Positions 55,427-63,941 of a stretch of 64,000 nt of DNA are shown one piece after another. Positions within the stretch are counted from its first letter, which is position 1, and each line of letters opens with the position of its first letter. The notes below the pieces were generated by a model. The model made no database searches. It had not been told where the DNA came from and saw nothing but the letters and a program-made list of their open reading frames with translations. Origin of the DNA: Flavobacterium ginsengisoli. Lineage in GTDB: Bacteria > Bacteroidota > Bacteroidia > Flavobacteriales > Flavobacteriaceae. The position numbers and the translations under genes are program-made. The stretch spans positions 4,818,501-4,882,500 of the forward strand of contig NZ_CP121110.1 of the NCBI RefSeq assembly GCF_029625315.1. Direction: 5' to 3'.

Positions 55427-55960
55427 ATGAAAAAGAAATCAATTGCAGTCGACATGGACGGAGTGCTTGCTGATGTAGAAGCACACCTAATAACTTACTT
55501 CGAAAGAGATTTCGGAATAACAATTTTAAGAGAAGAAATTCAAGGTTTGACAGAAGAAGAAGCTTTTTATGGCCGAGAGAAAGTACGCAGTGTTTTAAAC
55601 TCTAAAGATTTTTTTAGAACCTTGCCAGTAATAGATGATGCGGTAGAAAGCTTAAAGTTATTACAGGAAAATTTTGAGATTTATATTGTATCTGCGGCGA
55701 CAGAATTTCCGCTTTCGCTGAATGAAAAAATAGAATGGCTCGCAGAACATTTTCCTTTTATTCAATGGCAAAATATCGTTTTATGCGGAAGCAAAACCAT
55801 TATCAATACTGATTATCTAATCGATGATCATCCAAAGAATTTAGATTTTTGCATGGGTAAGCCTATTATGTTTACAGCATTTCATAATGCCAAAAAAGAG
55901 AATTATTTGAGAGTAAATAATTGGAAAGAAGCTGTTGCTGTTTTGAAAGAGGCAGTTTAA
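55427..55960 (+). CDS. 5'(3')-deoxyribonucleotidase (HAD family)
   Basis: 177 residues. HAD motif I is IAVDMDGVLADVEAH (residues 7-21; the nucleophile and general acid are the two Asp of DMD), motif II YIVSAATEFP, motif III/IV with NIVLCGSKTIINTDYLIDDHPKN. This is the NT5C family that dephosphorylates deoxynucleoside monophosphates in the cytoplasm, and it fits with a DeoR-type regulator encoded divergently. Complete, with a terminator immediately downstream. Confidence 0.9.
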   Translation: MKKKSIAVDMDGVLADVEAHLITYFERDFGITILREEIQGLTEEEAFYGREKVRSVLNSKDFFRTLPVIDDAVESLKLLQENFEIYIVSAATEFPLSLNEKIEWLAEHFPFIQWQNIVLCGSKTIINTDYLIDDHPKNLDFCMGKPIMFTAFHNAKKENYLRVNNWKEAVAVLKEAV

Positions 55961-55996
55961 CGCAAGGTAATTTTAAAAATTACTTGTTTTTTGAAG

Positions 55997-56034
55997 AAAA
56001 AGCCTTTCAGGAATATTCCGAAAGGCTTTTGTTT
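55997..56034. terminator. Bidirectional terminator
   Basis: GCCTTTC (56002-56008) pairs with GAAAGGC (56020-56026), flanked by A and T tracts, between convergent genes. Confidence 0.75.
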
Positions 56035-57746
56035 ATTTAGGTATTACTATTTTAGCTTTAAATCCGTTTTCGGGTTCTGTTTCAAATTCGATAGTTCCTT
56101 TAACGGTCTGAATACGGTGTTCCATATTTTGGAGACCATTTTTAGAAATCTTCGTTTTTTCACAGCCAATTCCGTTATCGGTGTAACGTATTAGAATTGA
56201 TTTTGGATCACTTTCAAATTTTATTACAACAAGAGAGGCCTTACTGTGTTTCTTCATATTTACCATTAATTCTTGTAAAACGCGCCCAATGGTAATTTTC
56301 TTTATATCATCAACATCTTCCCATTCTACGCTTTCTAAGTTTGTAGCAATAATATTTCTTTCAATAGTATTGTAAGCAGAAAGCATTTCCTTGATGCTTT
56401 TGGTAAAATCTTTGCCCGTTTCGATCTTATTGTTTTCTTTTGAAATTCCTCTAACCCGCCCATAAATATCATCTAACTTCTGGAGAAGATTCTCTTTGGT
56501 ATTTTCTTTGGCTAATGGTTGAGATTCGGCGAAAGCAATTACTTGAAATACATCATTTGCCAATTCATCATGTATTTTTTTAGAAATTCTCGTTTCGGTG
56601 TCGTACGAACTTTTAAATTCGATTGCCTTATTTTTATTTTTATAATAGCGAATTAAAATTGCAATTAAAATCACCAAAAAGAAAAAACAATTATAAAAAC
56701 AATTCGAAGATATTTAGCCTTTTGAAGTGATAGTTGATTTTCTGCTTTTTCTAAACGAAGTTTTTCGTTTTCGTCTTTTTCTTTTTTTGCATCGTATTTA
56801 ATCTTGGCAGACTTATTTTTAAAATTGTTTCGAACTTTAATAATGCTGTCGTTTAACGTAAAATACTTTTGGATATATTTTGCCGTGTTAAGGCTATTAT
56901 CATTTGAAATTAGTATTTGAAGCGCTTCTAATCTTTCGTCAATGCTATTCAGTTGTGTAGAAGCTTTATAAGCTAAAAGAGCATTTTCGTCTGATTTTGT
57001 TTTGTTTTGTTTAGAATAATAATCAGCAAGATGGAGATAGCTTTCAATGCTTCCGTAGGTGTCCTTAGTATCAAGTCTAATTTGCAGACCTTCCTTCATT
57101 AAATGAAAACTTTTATCATCTATTCCGTTCTTAAAGTTGGCATACCCTAAATTGTCTAGTAGGATAGCTTTGTCATATGGTGTGACTTTCTCTTTTAAAT
57201 CTTTACTTGAAAGAGATTGTAAAAGGGAGTCCAAGATCGGAATTGCTTTGTCATATTTTTTTTGATAAATATATACAGCCGCAATATTTTGTATAGGTGC
57301 TTGTTTTAAAAGTAGATCTGTATATTCATTTGTCGCTTTTTTGTAGTAAAAAATAGCATCGTCATAAAGAGAAAGTTCTTTGTCTGCAATGCCTAACGCA
57401 TTATTTGCACTCGCAGAATAAACTCCTTTTTTTATATACGGTAATGCCTCGGTTATAATTTCTTTGCTTCCATAATAATCTCCATTCCTCTGATGAATAT
57501 CCGCGATTTTAAGAAGGATATATGAGATATTGGCACTGTCTTTTATGATTTCATAAAGTGCCTTTGATTTATTGTATAAATTATACGAAGTATTAAAATC
57601 TTGTTTGTCAAAACTTTCAATGGCTTTGTTCCGTAAAAAGAGTGCCTCTTTCCGAATAGATTCATTATCAGGATTAACAGGCTTTTTTCTTCGCAGGAAA
57701 AAAGCAAAAGCAAAATAATACAATAAAAAAACGGGGATCGTAACAT
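56033..57746 (-). CDS. TPR-sensor histidine kinase (two frame breaks)
   Basis: About 570 residues when joined. The ATG at 57746 opens a lipoprotein-like signal (CIILLLLFSCEEK). A periplasmic TPR array fills roughly 40-320 (for example SYNLYNKSKALYEIIKD, AIFYYKKATNEYTDLLLKQ). One transmembrane helix (RIVFIIVFF...LVILIAILIRYYK) leads to a kinase with SKKIHDELANDVFQVI (His) and an HATPase region RYTDNGIGCEKTKISKNGLQNMEHRIQ. The breaks are in the T6 run at 57683-57688 and the A6 run at 56682-56687; one base in each restores EEKKPVNPDN and VFFFLVILIA. No partner response regulator is encoded nearby, so it must act with one elsewhere. Confidence 0.87.
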
Positions 57747-57801
57747 TTAAATTTACTTTCCCCGAAAATAGTAATTAATTAGATACTAAAAACTTTTTTT
57801 A

Positions 57802-57981
57802 TTATGGACCTGGTGGTGGCGGATTTCCATTTCCTTTGTCACCAGGACCCTCATTATACTCTGCTGACGGTGTGCCAACTTTTTCAATTTTCTTTTTTGG
57901 TTGTGTCTCATACTCATCAGGAGTACAAGAAAATATCGTGAACAATAGCGCAAAAGCGATAAATAGTATTAGTTTTTTCAT
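57802..57981 (-). CDS. Small proline-rich lipoprotein
   Basis: 59 residues, too short for many gene callers. It starts MKKLILFIAFALLFTIFSC, a signal peptide with lipobox FSC, then a short charged segment (TPDEYETQPKKKIEKVG) and a Gly/Pro tail (NEGPGDKGNGNPPPPGP). It lies 55 bases upstream of the kinase on the same strand, probably cotranscribed. A plausible ligand-linked partner or small surface lipoprotein; function unknown. Confidence 0.7.
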   Translation of the reverse strand: MKKLILFIAFALLFTIFSCTPDEYETQPKKKIEKVGTPSAEYNEGPGDKGNGNPPPPGP

Positions 57982-58547
57982 TTTAGTTTATTTTAGAAAT
58001 TAGACATAGGTATGGCTGTCCGGAGTTGATCCAGATCTTGGAATGCGATACCAAAATTGGTTTTGGGAAGTAGATCGTGTAGACCTGTAAGACGTAATTT
58101 ATACTTCCCGAATAAACTCGGTCTTACGGTTTTCCACAATGTTAATTAGAACTAGTTTTATATTTTTGTTTTAGTCTGCAGACAAAACTTGAACTAATTT
58201 CTGATGCAAAGTAAAGGCACTTTTAGATCACTGTTGACAAGGGATTCTCGAATTCCTGCGTTTTCCTGAGATTCCCGAGAATTCCCAATAAAACTAAAAT
58301 AGAAGGCCTTTTTTGGGTTAATTATTATTTAATTTTAATCGAATCTCTATATTATAATAGATGCAATAAGTTGTTCAAAAGTTGGTTTGAACGGCAAAAA
58401 AAAATATAGAAAAAATATAGAAATTGGAACAGAAATTGAAAGTGCTGAAAAAGCATTTAAATCTAGAATTCGAAAATAAAGGCATATAAAAAGTTTTAGT
58501 TAAAAAATGAAAATACAAAGTCAAAAGAAGTTCCTAAAAGAGGCAAG
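57982..58547. other. Gene-free stretch with a structured upstream segment
   Basis: No gene. In 58065-58127 two pairs interleave: GGGAAGTA (58065-58072) with TACTTCCC (58102-58109), and GTAAGAC (58087-58093) with GTCTTAC (58121-58127), the order needed for an H-type pseudoknot. It lies in the 5' region of the minus-strand lipoprotein-kinase pair. Near 58239-58290 GGGATTCTCGAATTCC and GATTCCCGAGAATTCCC form a further dyad-like block. The rest is AT-rich and featureless. Confidence 0.4.
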
Positions 58548-59177
58548 ATGAATAATACATTAGAAGCATATAAAAAGGCGATTAAAATTAAATATGAGAT
58601 CGAAAAAGAGGGCGAATATTTTGATTTTTTATACAACCCTTCGCGCGGAAAACTCCGCGATTTGTGTTGGCTTATTTTTGAAGATAAACCAACGCAAGAC
58701 GATTTGAATGTTTTTAGGAATTTATTGTGCTTAGATTTTGATCATACTCAAAAGAATAAGTTTAAGGATCAAAAAGATAAGTTTAGGCCTATTGAAACTT
58801 TCTTTAAGGGAGAAACAGATCCGTCAAATATTGATGCGATAAATCTTGCCGCTGTAATAGTCGATTTTCAGCCACGCCCTTTTAAAAAGTTCAATGAAAA
58901 ATGTAGAATTGAAGAAGCAAAACAAACTAAAAGTGTCGTTAAGAATGTAACGGGCGAAATCGATAATAATGGCATAGAAGAAATGGTTTTAGTGAAAAAT
59001 GAACATGAAGAGTCGAAAGAAGTTCCTCAAAAAGGAAATCTTTTATGGAATTTTAGGAATCTATTTTCTAAAAAACTGGCTCAGAAAATATATCCTCGCA
59101 AAATAATTACGATTGCGGTTGGAGCAGTTGCTCTAGTTTCTTCGGCCTGCATATACTTGGTGCAGAAAAAAGATTAG
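58548..59177 (+). CDS. Hypothetical protein with C-terminal membrane anchor
   Basis: 209 residues. The N-terminal 125 residues are soluble and charged (EAYKKAIKIKYEIEKEGEYFDFLYNPSRGKLRDLCWLIFED, then FRPIETFFKGETDPSNIDAINLAAVIVDFQPRPF), followed by an acidic linker and a single C-terminal membrane helix (IITIAVGAVALVSSACIYLV), so it is a tail-anchored-type protein. No known domain recognised. A single plus-strand gene between long non-coding stretches; the weak start context and AT-rich surroundings suggest low expression or conditional use. Confidence 0.65.
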   Translation: MNNTLEAYKKAIKIKYEIEKEGEYFDFLYNPSRGKLRDLCWLIFEDKPTQDDLNVFRNLLCLDFDHTQKNKFKDQKDKFRPIETFFKGETDPSNIDAINLAAVIVDFQPRPFKKFNEKCRIEEAKQTKSVVKNVTGEIDNNGIEEMVLVKNEHEESKEVPQKGNLLWNFRNLFSKKLAQKIYPRKIITIAVGAVALVSSACIYLVQKKD

Positions 59178-59541
59178 AAAAATAGTTTCGATATGAAACG
59201 AAAAAGCATTTTGAAAAATAAAATGCATAAAGCGGGAAAAAGAATGGTTTTGTGAAGTGTAATTTTGGTAGTTAAAAAGTCTGTTTTTCGGCATATATTT
59301 ACTGTTATTTACACTATAAAGATAAGAAAAAAATCCCGTTAAACCTAATAAAAATCAATGAAATAGCACTTTTTTTAGCTAAAAAAGTGTATTTTTTTTG
59401 ACCATTTTTAATGGAGTAAAAACTAGTTGCAAAGACCGAAAAACTTGCTTTTCTAAGCAATCGATTTGCAATAAAATTATCTATATTTATAAAATTAAAA
59501 ATAGATTTTGAATCTATTAGTATCAGTTAAAAACATTATTT
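59178..59541. other. AT-rich intergenic with a terminator-like hairpin
   Basis: No gene. A hairpin CACTTTTTTT / AAAAAAGTG (59367-59389) is followed by TATTTTTTTT, a likely terminator 190 bases behind the preceding gene. Confidence 0.5.
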
Positions 59542-59907
59542 ATGAAAAAGCTTCTCTTACTATTAATCGTTTTATGCACCGTAAGCTGTAAAAAATATGT
59601 TGTCTCATTTGAACAGCCAACCGATATGAAATTGGACAATTTAAAACTAGAAGTATTTCTGGATAAAGAGAAAGTTCAAGATATTAATTTAAAAGCAACA
59701 GAGGCATTGCCAACTTACGAAACAGTTGGACTATCGACCTCTAGTGAAGGAAAACATTTGCTTCAAGTGAAAGTAAGAGATACAACCTTTAATTTTGAGG
59801 TGAAATATCCCGAAGAAAAATATATCATGATGACGACTCATTTAAAAACCAATGGAAAGATTCATGTTGGAATTTTAAAACAGAATTATAAATATAGATT
59901 TCGTTAA
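59542..59907 (+). CDS. Hypothetical lipoprotein
   Basis: 121 residues. Signal peptide with lipobox VLCTVSC at residue 16; the rest reads as a small beta-rich domain (EQPTDMKLDNLKLEVFLDKEKVQDINLKATE, then HLLQVKVRDTTFNFEVKYPEEKYIMMTTHLKTNGKIHVGIL). The pattern resembles small Bacteroidota lipoproteins that carry one immunoglobulin-like sandwich. Not recognised as a named family. It is followed by a terminator shared with the GH1 gene. Confidence 0.7.
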   Translation: MKKLLLLLIVLCTVSCKKYVVSFEQPTDMKLDNLKLEVFLDKEKVQDINLKATEALPTYETVGLSTSSEGKHLLQVKVRDTTFNFEVKYPEEKYIMMTTHLKTNGKIHVGILKQNYKYRFR

Positions 59908-59927
59908 AAGATAATCTTATTTCAAAT

Positions 59928-59966
59928 AAAAAAGCCTTTCGCAATTATTAGTACGAAAGGCTTTTT
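59928..59966. terminator. Bidirectional terminator
   Basis: GCCTTTCG (59934-59941) pairs with CGAAAGGC (59954-59961) with A and T tracts on both sides, between convergent genes. Confidence 0.8.
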
Positions 59967-59986
59967 CTATTTTTTGAGAATAGGTT

Positions 59987-61340
59987 TTAAGATAAAAAGT
60001 CTTTAAACCACAACCCTGAATTTTTAATAGTACGTTTTTGTGTTTCGAAATCGACATGAATCAACCCAAAGCGAGCATTGTATCCTTCAGCCCATTCAAA
60101 ATTATCAGTTAGAGTCCAGACAAAATAACCATCGACATTTAAACCGTCTTGTTTGGCTTTTAAAATCTGCTCTAAATGATCCTGAATGTAGTGCGTCCGT
60201 TTTATATCATGAACTTTTCCATTTTTTACAGTATCAGGAAAAGCGGCACCATTTTCAGTTACAATGATTTTTCTGATTCCGTCATATTCATTAAACTTTT
60301 TAAGAATATGATACATTGCTGGCGGATAAACTTCCCAACCCATATCGGTAGAAATTACATTTCGTTTTTCGGCACTTACTAATTCTGCACCAATATACGG
60401 AATCAGCATTGCCGATTTTACAACTTCACGAGTATAACATTGCAAACCAATAAAATCAAAATCGAAATCGAGATTATTTAAATCGCCTTCTAAAATGTAA
60501 TTATTAAGTTTTTTAAGAACTGGAAGATCTTTCTGCGGATAACCTAATCCTAAAATAGGTTCTATAAAAGTTCGGTTTAATAAAGTATCTACACGTTTAG
60601 CAAACTTCGACATCTTTTGAGTTTTCTGTTGCAGGTTCGATATGCGTGCACGAAAATGTAGTTCCGATATTAGAATCCGAAATTCGCTCTCGAATTATTT
60701 TAGCTCCAGCTGCAGTTGCCAAAGTAACATGATGCATGGCTTTTAGGTAATTTGTAATTCCTTTTTTGCCTGGCGCGTGAATACCTAAAAAATAACCTGC
60801 TCCCGTAAATACGGAAGGTTCGTTAATGACCATCCAGTTTTTGACACGATCGCCAAAATACTGTACACAGACTTCGACATAATCTTTAAACCACGAAACA
60901 GATTCTCGGTTTGTCCAACCTCCTTTTACTTCCAGATCATGTGGTAAATCCCAGTGATAAAGAGTTATCCAAGGTTCGATTCCAGAAGCCAGTAGCGAAT
61001 CTATGATTTTATTGTAATAATCGATTCCCGCTTGGTTTACAGGATGAACACCAGTTGGCATAATTCTGGGCCAGCTGATAGAAAATCTAAAATTAGGAAT
61101 ATTAAGTTCCTTAATTAGATTAATATCGTCCTGATAAGAGTTGTAGAAATCGCAGGCGGTTATGGCATGATGACCGTTTTTAATTTTTCCTTTTTGAGAA
61201 GTAAAAACATCCCAGATAGAAGAACCTTTTCCGTCCGAATCATGCGCACCTTCAATTTGGAAAGCGGCAGTTGAGACACCCCACAAGAAATCTTCACCAA
61301 ATTGGTTTTTATTCAGAAATGAGCTTTCGACTTTATTCAT
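59987..61340 (-). CDS. Family GH1 beta-glucosidase (one frame break)
   Basis: About 451 residues when joined, normal for GH1. FLWGVSTAAFQIEGAHDSDGKG at the N-terminus, acid/base Glu in WMVINEPSVF near 170 and nucleophile Glu in KIIVTENGAAFPD in the C-part, then YFVWTLTDNFEWAEGYNARFGL. The frame breaks at 60600-60605 (GCAAAC forward, GTTTGC on the coding strand); deletion of a base gives DVE(V/A)AKRVDTLLNR. Hydrolyses beta-glucosides and related oligosaccharides in the cytoplasm; no signal peptide. Isolated gene, with no transporter or regulator beside it. Confidence 0.92.
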
Positions 61341-61552
61341 TCAATCGTATTTTCCTTTATAATTAAGTTGTTTATTAATGTAGGAAAGAAGATTGCATTG
61401 CTCTCAAGAAAAGCCATTCTTTGAATGATACTAGAAATTTTAGATTAAAAAGTTTCATAACGATTAGTTTTATATCAAATTAATAAAACTAATGTGAATT
61501 TATTGTAAAGTGATTATTATCAAATAGTTAAAGTATGTGGGTGAGGAGGTTT

Positions 61553-61762
61553 TTAATCTTCCCACCCACAAAGTGTCAATCCTAAACCTTGTGCTTGTTT
61601 AAGAGATGTTTTTACAACTCCATGACTACAGGAGCTTAAACCGCGACAATTTTCGTTATAATGATACTTTTTTGCACCACTAGGTCCACAAATAAAAACG
61701 TTTGTTTCTATAGAAGAAAAAGAAGTGCAAAAAACAAAAAGTAAGAGTAAAGTATATTTCAT
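61553..61762 (-). CDS. Small secreted Cys-rich protein
   Basis: About 69 residues from the ATG at 61762 (MKYTLLLLFVFC). After the signal peptide comes a compact domain with four cysteines: FICGPSGAKKYHYNENCRGLSSCSHGVVK and GLTLCGWED. The Y-H-x-x-x-x-C-R-G-L pattern is shared with a small family of exported proteins in Bacteroidota resembling the Ada-type zinc domain; metal binding is inference. It starts five bases after the preceding lipoprotein gene, so it is likely cotranscribed. Confidence 0.7.
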   Translation of the reverse strand: MKYTLLLLFVFCTSFSSIETNVFICGPSGAKKYHYNENCRGLSSCSHGVVKTSLKQAQGLGLTLCGWED

Positions 61763-61766
61763 TAGT

Positions 61767-62180
61767 TTATTTGACAATTAGATTGTATTCGTTTCCTTTT
61801 TTATCGAGAGCTTTTAGTTTTCCGTGAGAAATCCATTCTGTAGAAATTTCTAGCTCGGGTATACTATCTGTTATTAGAATTCCAGCACCATATTTTCCTT
61901 CTGTATTAATGTTTCCAAAAACAGAATCGCCATGAATGTTTACTCCTTTTACATGATAGTTGTACTTATAATGTCCCGGATGTCCAGTTCTGTATTCGTA
62001 TTTAAATGCAGTATTGACATGATACGTTTTGGCTTCTTCTGCAGTAATAGTTTTGCGGTCGTCTGCTGTAACGGCACTTTTGTAGAACGAATTTACTTGC
62101 GGCAGTGGAGGCGGAGCATCAGCTTTTTTACAAGAAAATATAAAAAGAAATAAGAATAGTAGGGAGTAGTTTTTTAGCAT
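61767..62180 (-). CDS. Hypothetical lipoprotein
   Basis: 137 residues from the ATG at 62180 (MLKNYSLLFLFLFIFSC lipobox). The mature part has a Pro-rich stretch (KKADAPPPLPQ) and a beta-rich domain (KYEYRTGHPGHYKYNYHVKGVNIHGDSVFGNINTEGKYGAG). Similar proteins occur widely in Flavobacterium with no assigned function. Located directly upstream of the Cys-rich protein gene. Confidence 0.75.
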   Translation of the reverse strand: MLKNYSLLFLFLFIFSCKKADAPPPLPQVNSFYKSAVTADDRKTITAEEAKTYHVNTAFKYEYRTGHPGHYKYNYHVKGVNIHGDSVFGNINTEGKYGAGILITDSIPELEISTEWISHGKLKALDKKGNEYNLIVK

Positions 62181-62347
62181 AGGCAATGTGGTATTTAGTT
62201 AGTTGCGATAAATCTACTTAGAATTATATTCTTTAAAGTGAGTACTTATACGGGATTTACTTCTGTTTTATGAAGCGATAGCATCTCATCGGATAATACT
62301 ATTTAATATTATTTTCGAAAGGACTTTTTTTCTCTCATATTTTTAGT

Positions 62348-62629
62348 TTAGTCAATAAGTCTATCGGCTATTTCTTCTTTGTCAATTATTAATTGAGAAG
62401 GAAGAATCATTTGAATTTTGTTATCTATTGGGTTCTTAAAAATTGAAAAGTTTCCCCGACAGTTTTGGAATCTAAATTGAAATGCTTTTATTCCCTTTAT
62501 AAATCCGTCTTTTTGACTTATTTCAAAAACATAATTTGAACAAGATTTTTTAAAAATGCACTTTCTTCTTTTAGATTGAGGAATTAAAAGCCAGTAGCAT
62601 CTAATAATTAATAAGATGATATATTTCAT
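62348..62629 (-). CDS. yidD: YidD-like membrane protein insertion factor
   Basis: 93 residues. YidD family signature RRKCIFKKSCSNYVFEISQKDGFIKGIKAFQFRFQNC: conserved Cys-x-F-x-x-SCSxY and RxxxC positions are visible. YidD assists YidC in inserting membrane proteins. Here the protein is divergent (the usual YP-TCS-YA motif is altered), and the start overlaps the stop of the preceding gene by four bases, an ATGA-type coupling. It is not next to yidC, rnpA or rpmH, so it may be a second, accessory copy. Confidence 0.72.
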   Translation of the reverse strand: MKYIILLIIRCYWLLIPQSKRRKCIFKKSCSNYVFEISQKDGFIKGIKAFQFRFQNCRGNFSIFKNPIDNKIQMILPSQLIIDKEEIADRLID

Positions 62630-62859
62630 TTTTTCTGAAAAACAACCATTTGACTATTTGTTGTGTAGCCTGGTTTAGCACCTAATCCAAAACATCCACT
62701 ATCAGGATGAACAAATGTTGATACGCTTTCCAAACGTACATATTCCCAGCCTTGATTTGTGAAATTTTTTATCAGGTTTTCAAGTTGCTCAGCAACATGA
62801 TTTGAATTTCCTTTTTTTGGATCGATTGATGCAACGAATGGTACTACCTTGTATTCCAT
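62626..62859 (-). CDS. DUF4177 domain protein
   Basis: 77 residues. EYKVVPFVASIDPKKG starts a small alpha/beta DUF4177-type fold; HVAEQLENLIKNFTNQGWEYVRLESV is the characteristic helix-strand pair with the NQGWEYVR/HL motif. Cytoplasmic small protein of unknown function. Translationally coupled to the yidD-like gene by overlapping stop and start codons. Confidence 0.8.
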   Translation of the reverse strand: MEYKVVPFVASIDPKKGNSNHVAEQLENLIKNFTNQGWEYVRLESVSTFVHPDSGCFGLGAKPGYTTNSQMVVFQKK

Positions 62860-62992
62860 AATTTTTTAGTTTTAATTAGTATTAAATTGATTTGTAATTC
62901 AAAAGTAAAACCAAACAAAACCAGTATTTTATGGAAATCCGTAATCGAGTAAAATTTTGAAGAGAAGTTTTCTTAGAGATGGATTTAAACAC

Positions 62993-63020
62993 AAAAAAGA
63001 GGACAATGAAGTTCCTCTTT
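62993..63020 (-). terminator. Terminator of the VWA-like lipoprotein gene
   Basis: AAAGAGGA (62996-63003) pairs with TCCTCTTT (63013-63020), and the A tract on the left becomes a T tract for minus-strand RNA, 22 bases past the stop codon. Confidence 0.65.
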
Positions 63021-63041
63021 AAAGCATATTGGTTTGATATT

Positions 63042-63941
63042 TTATTCTTTCTTTAAAATAAAATCTTTAATGATTTTATCCATATTAGAAGGTAAGTCGG
63101 CATTTTTAATTTCGAAATGTTTTATTTTCATTTCAGAAAGCCATTTAGTCCAATAAGCTTTTATTATTTTTTCTTCGAAAGGATTATTTTTACTTGGATT
63201 TATTCCTAAAACTAGGACATCAAGATCAGACAAGTCGGCATTAATTTTAATGAAACCAAAGTTTCCTTTTTCAAACTTTTTCTCCCAACCATTTGTACTT
63301 AAGCCATTTTGTTTAATAAGTTGAGGTGTTAAATAACTGGATAAATTGCCGTCTTTGATTTGGTTTCCTTCATAAAACATATATCCATCGGTTAAAATAA
63401 CTAAGATGTTTCTGAAGTTCTTGTCAATACATTGATCTTGTACTTTACTGTCGAAAAAATTCCAAATATCTGAGCCAATATATTTATCATCTTTAATTGC
63501 CGATTCATAAATAACAGTAGTTTTTGAGGAATAGTTGTCATTAATAGAATTAAGTAACTCTTTTGAAGCGTTGTCTTTAGTAACAATAATTCTCAAGTCT
63601 TTCGAAATGGAATTAATTTCTGCATTCTCAGGTTCGGGATTAAAAAATAATTGCATTTTATCGTCAATCTGTCTCATTCTTTTTGATTTTAAATGCTCAG
63701 TGAAAGCCTCAGAAATCGATTTAATATATCCTAAGTCTCGTTGATATATTTCCATTGAAGGATTTGGATTTTTTTTAAGGCTTATTCGATCAGATAAATC
63801 AACAAGTATGCTAATATTATAATTTTCTGAAACAGACGTTTTAATAGTGGTTTCTTTTTCTTCTTTTTTAGTTTCTTCTTTGCATGAAAAAACTAAAATC
63901 AATAATAAGAATAGAAGTGATTTATGTAAAGTATTTTTCAT
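63042..63941 (-). CDS. Lipoprotein with a VWA-like domain
   Basis: 299 residues. Signal peptide with lipobox LLILVFSC. From about residue 45 a von Willebrand A-like Rossmann fold is suggested by ISILVDLSDRISL (D-x-S metal-site motif) and FRNILVILTDGYMFYEG (the ILTDG strand), with a late DLDVLVLGINP strand. Surface or periplasmic adhesion or sensing function is likely, but a single VWA domain does not define it. The start at 63941 is an ATG with a normal signal peptide. Upstream sequence to 64000 shows no gene. Confidence 0.75.
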   Translation of the reverse strand: MKNTLHKSLLFLLLILVFSCKEETKKEEKETTIKTSVSENYNISILVDLSDRISLKKNPNPSMEIYQRDLGYIKSISEAFTEHLKSKRMRQIDDKMQLFFNPEPENAEINSISKDLRIIVTKDNASKELLNSINDNYSSKTTVIYESAIKDDKYIGSDIWNFFDSKVQDQCIDKNFRNILVILTDGYMFYEGNQIKDGNLSSYLTPQLIKQNGLSTNGWEKKFEKGNFGFIKINADLSDLDVLVLGINPSKNNPFEEKIIKAYWTKWLSEMKIKHFEIKNADLPSNMDKIIKDFILKKE

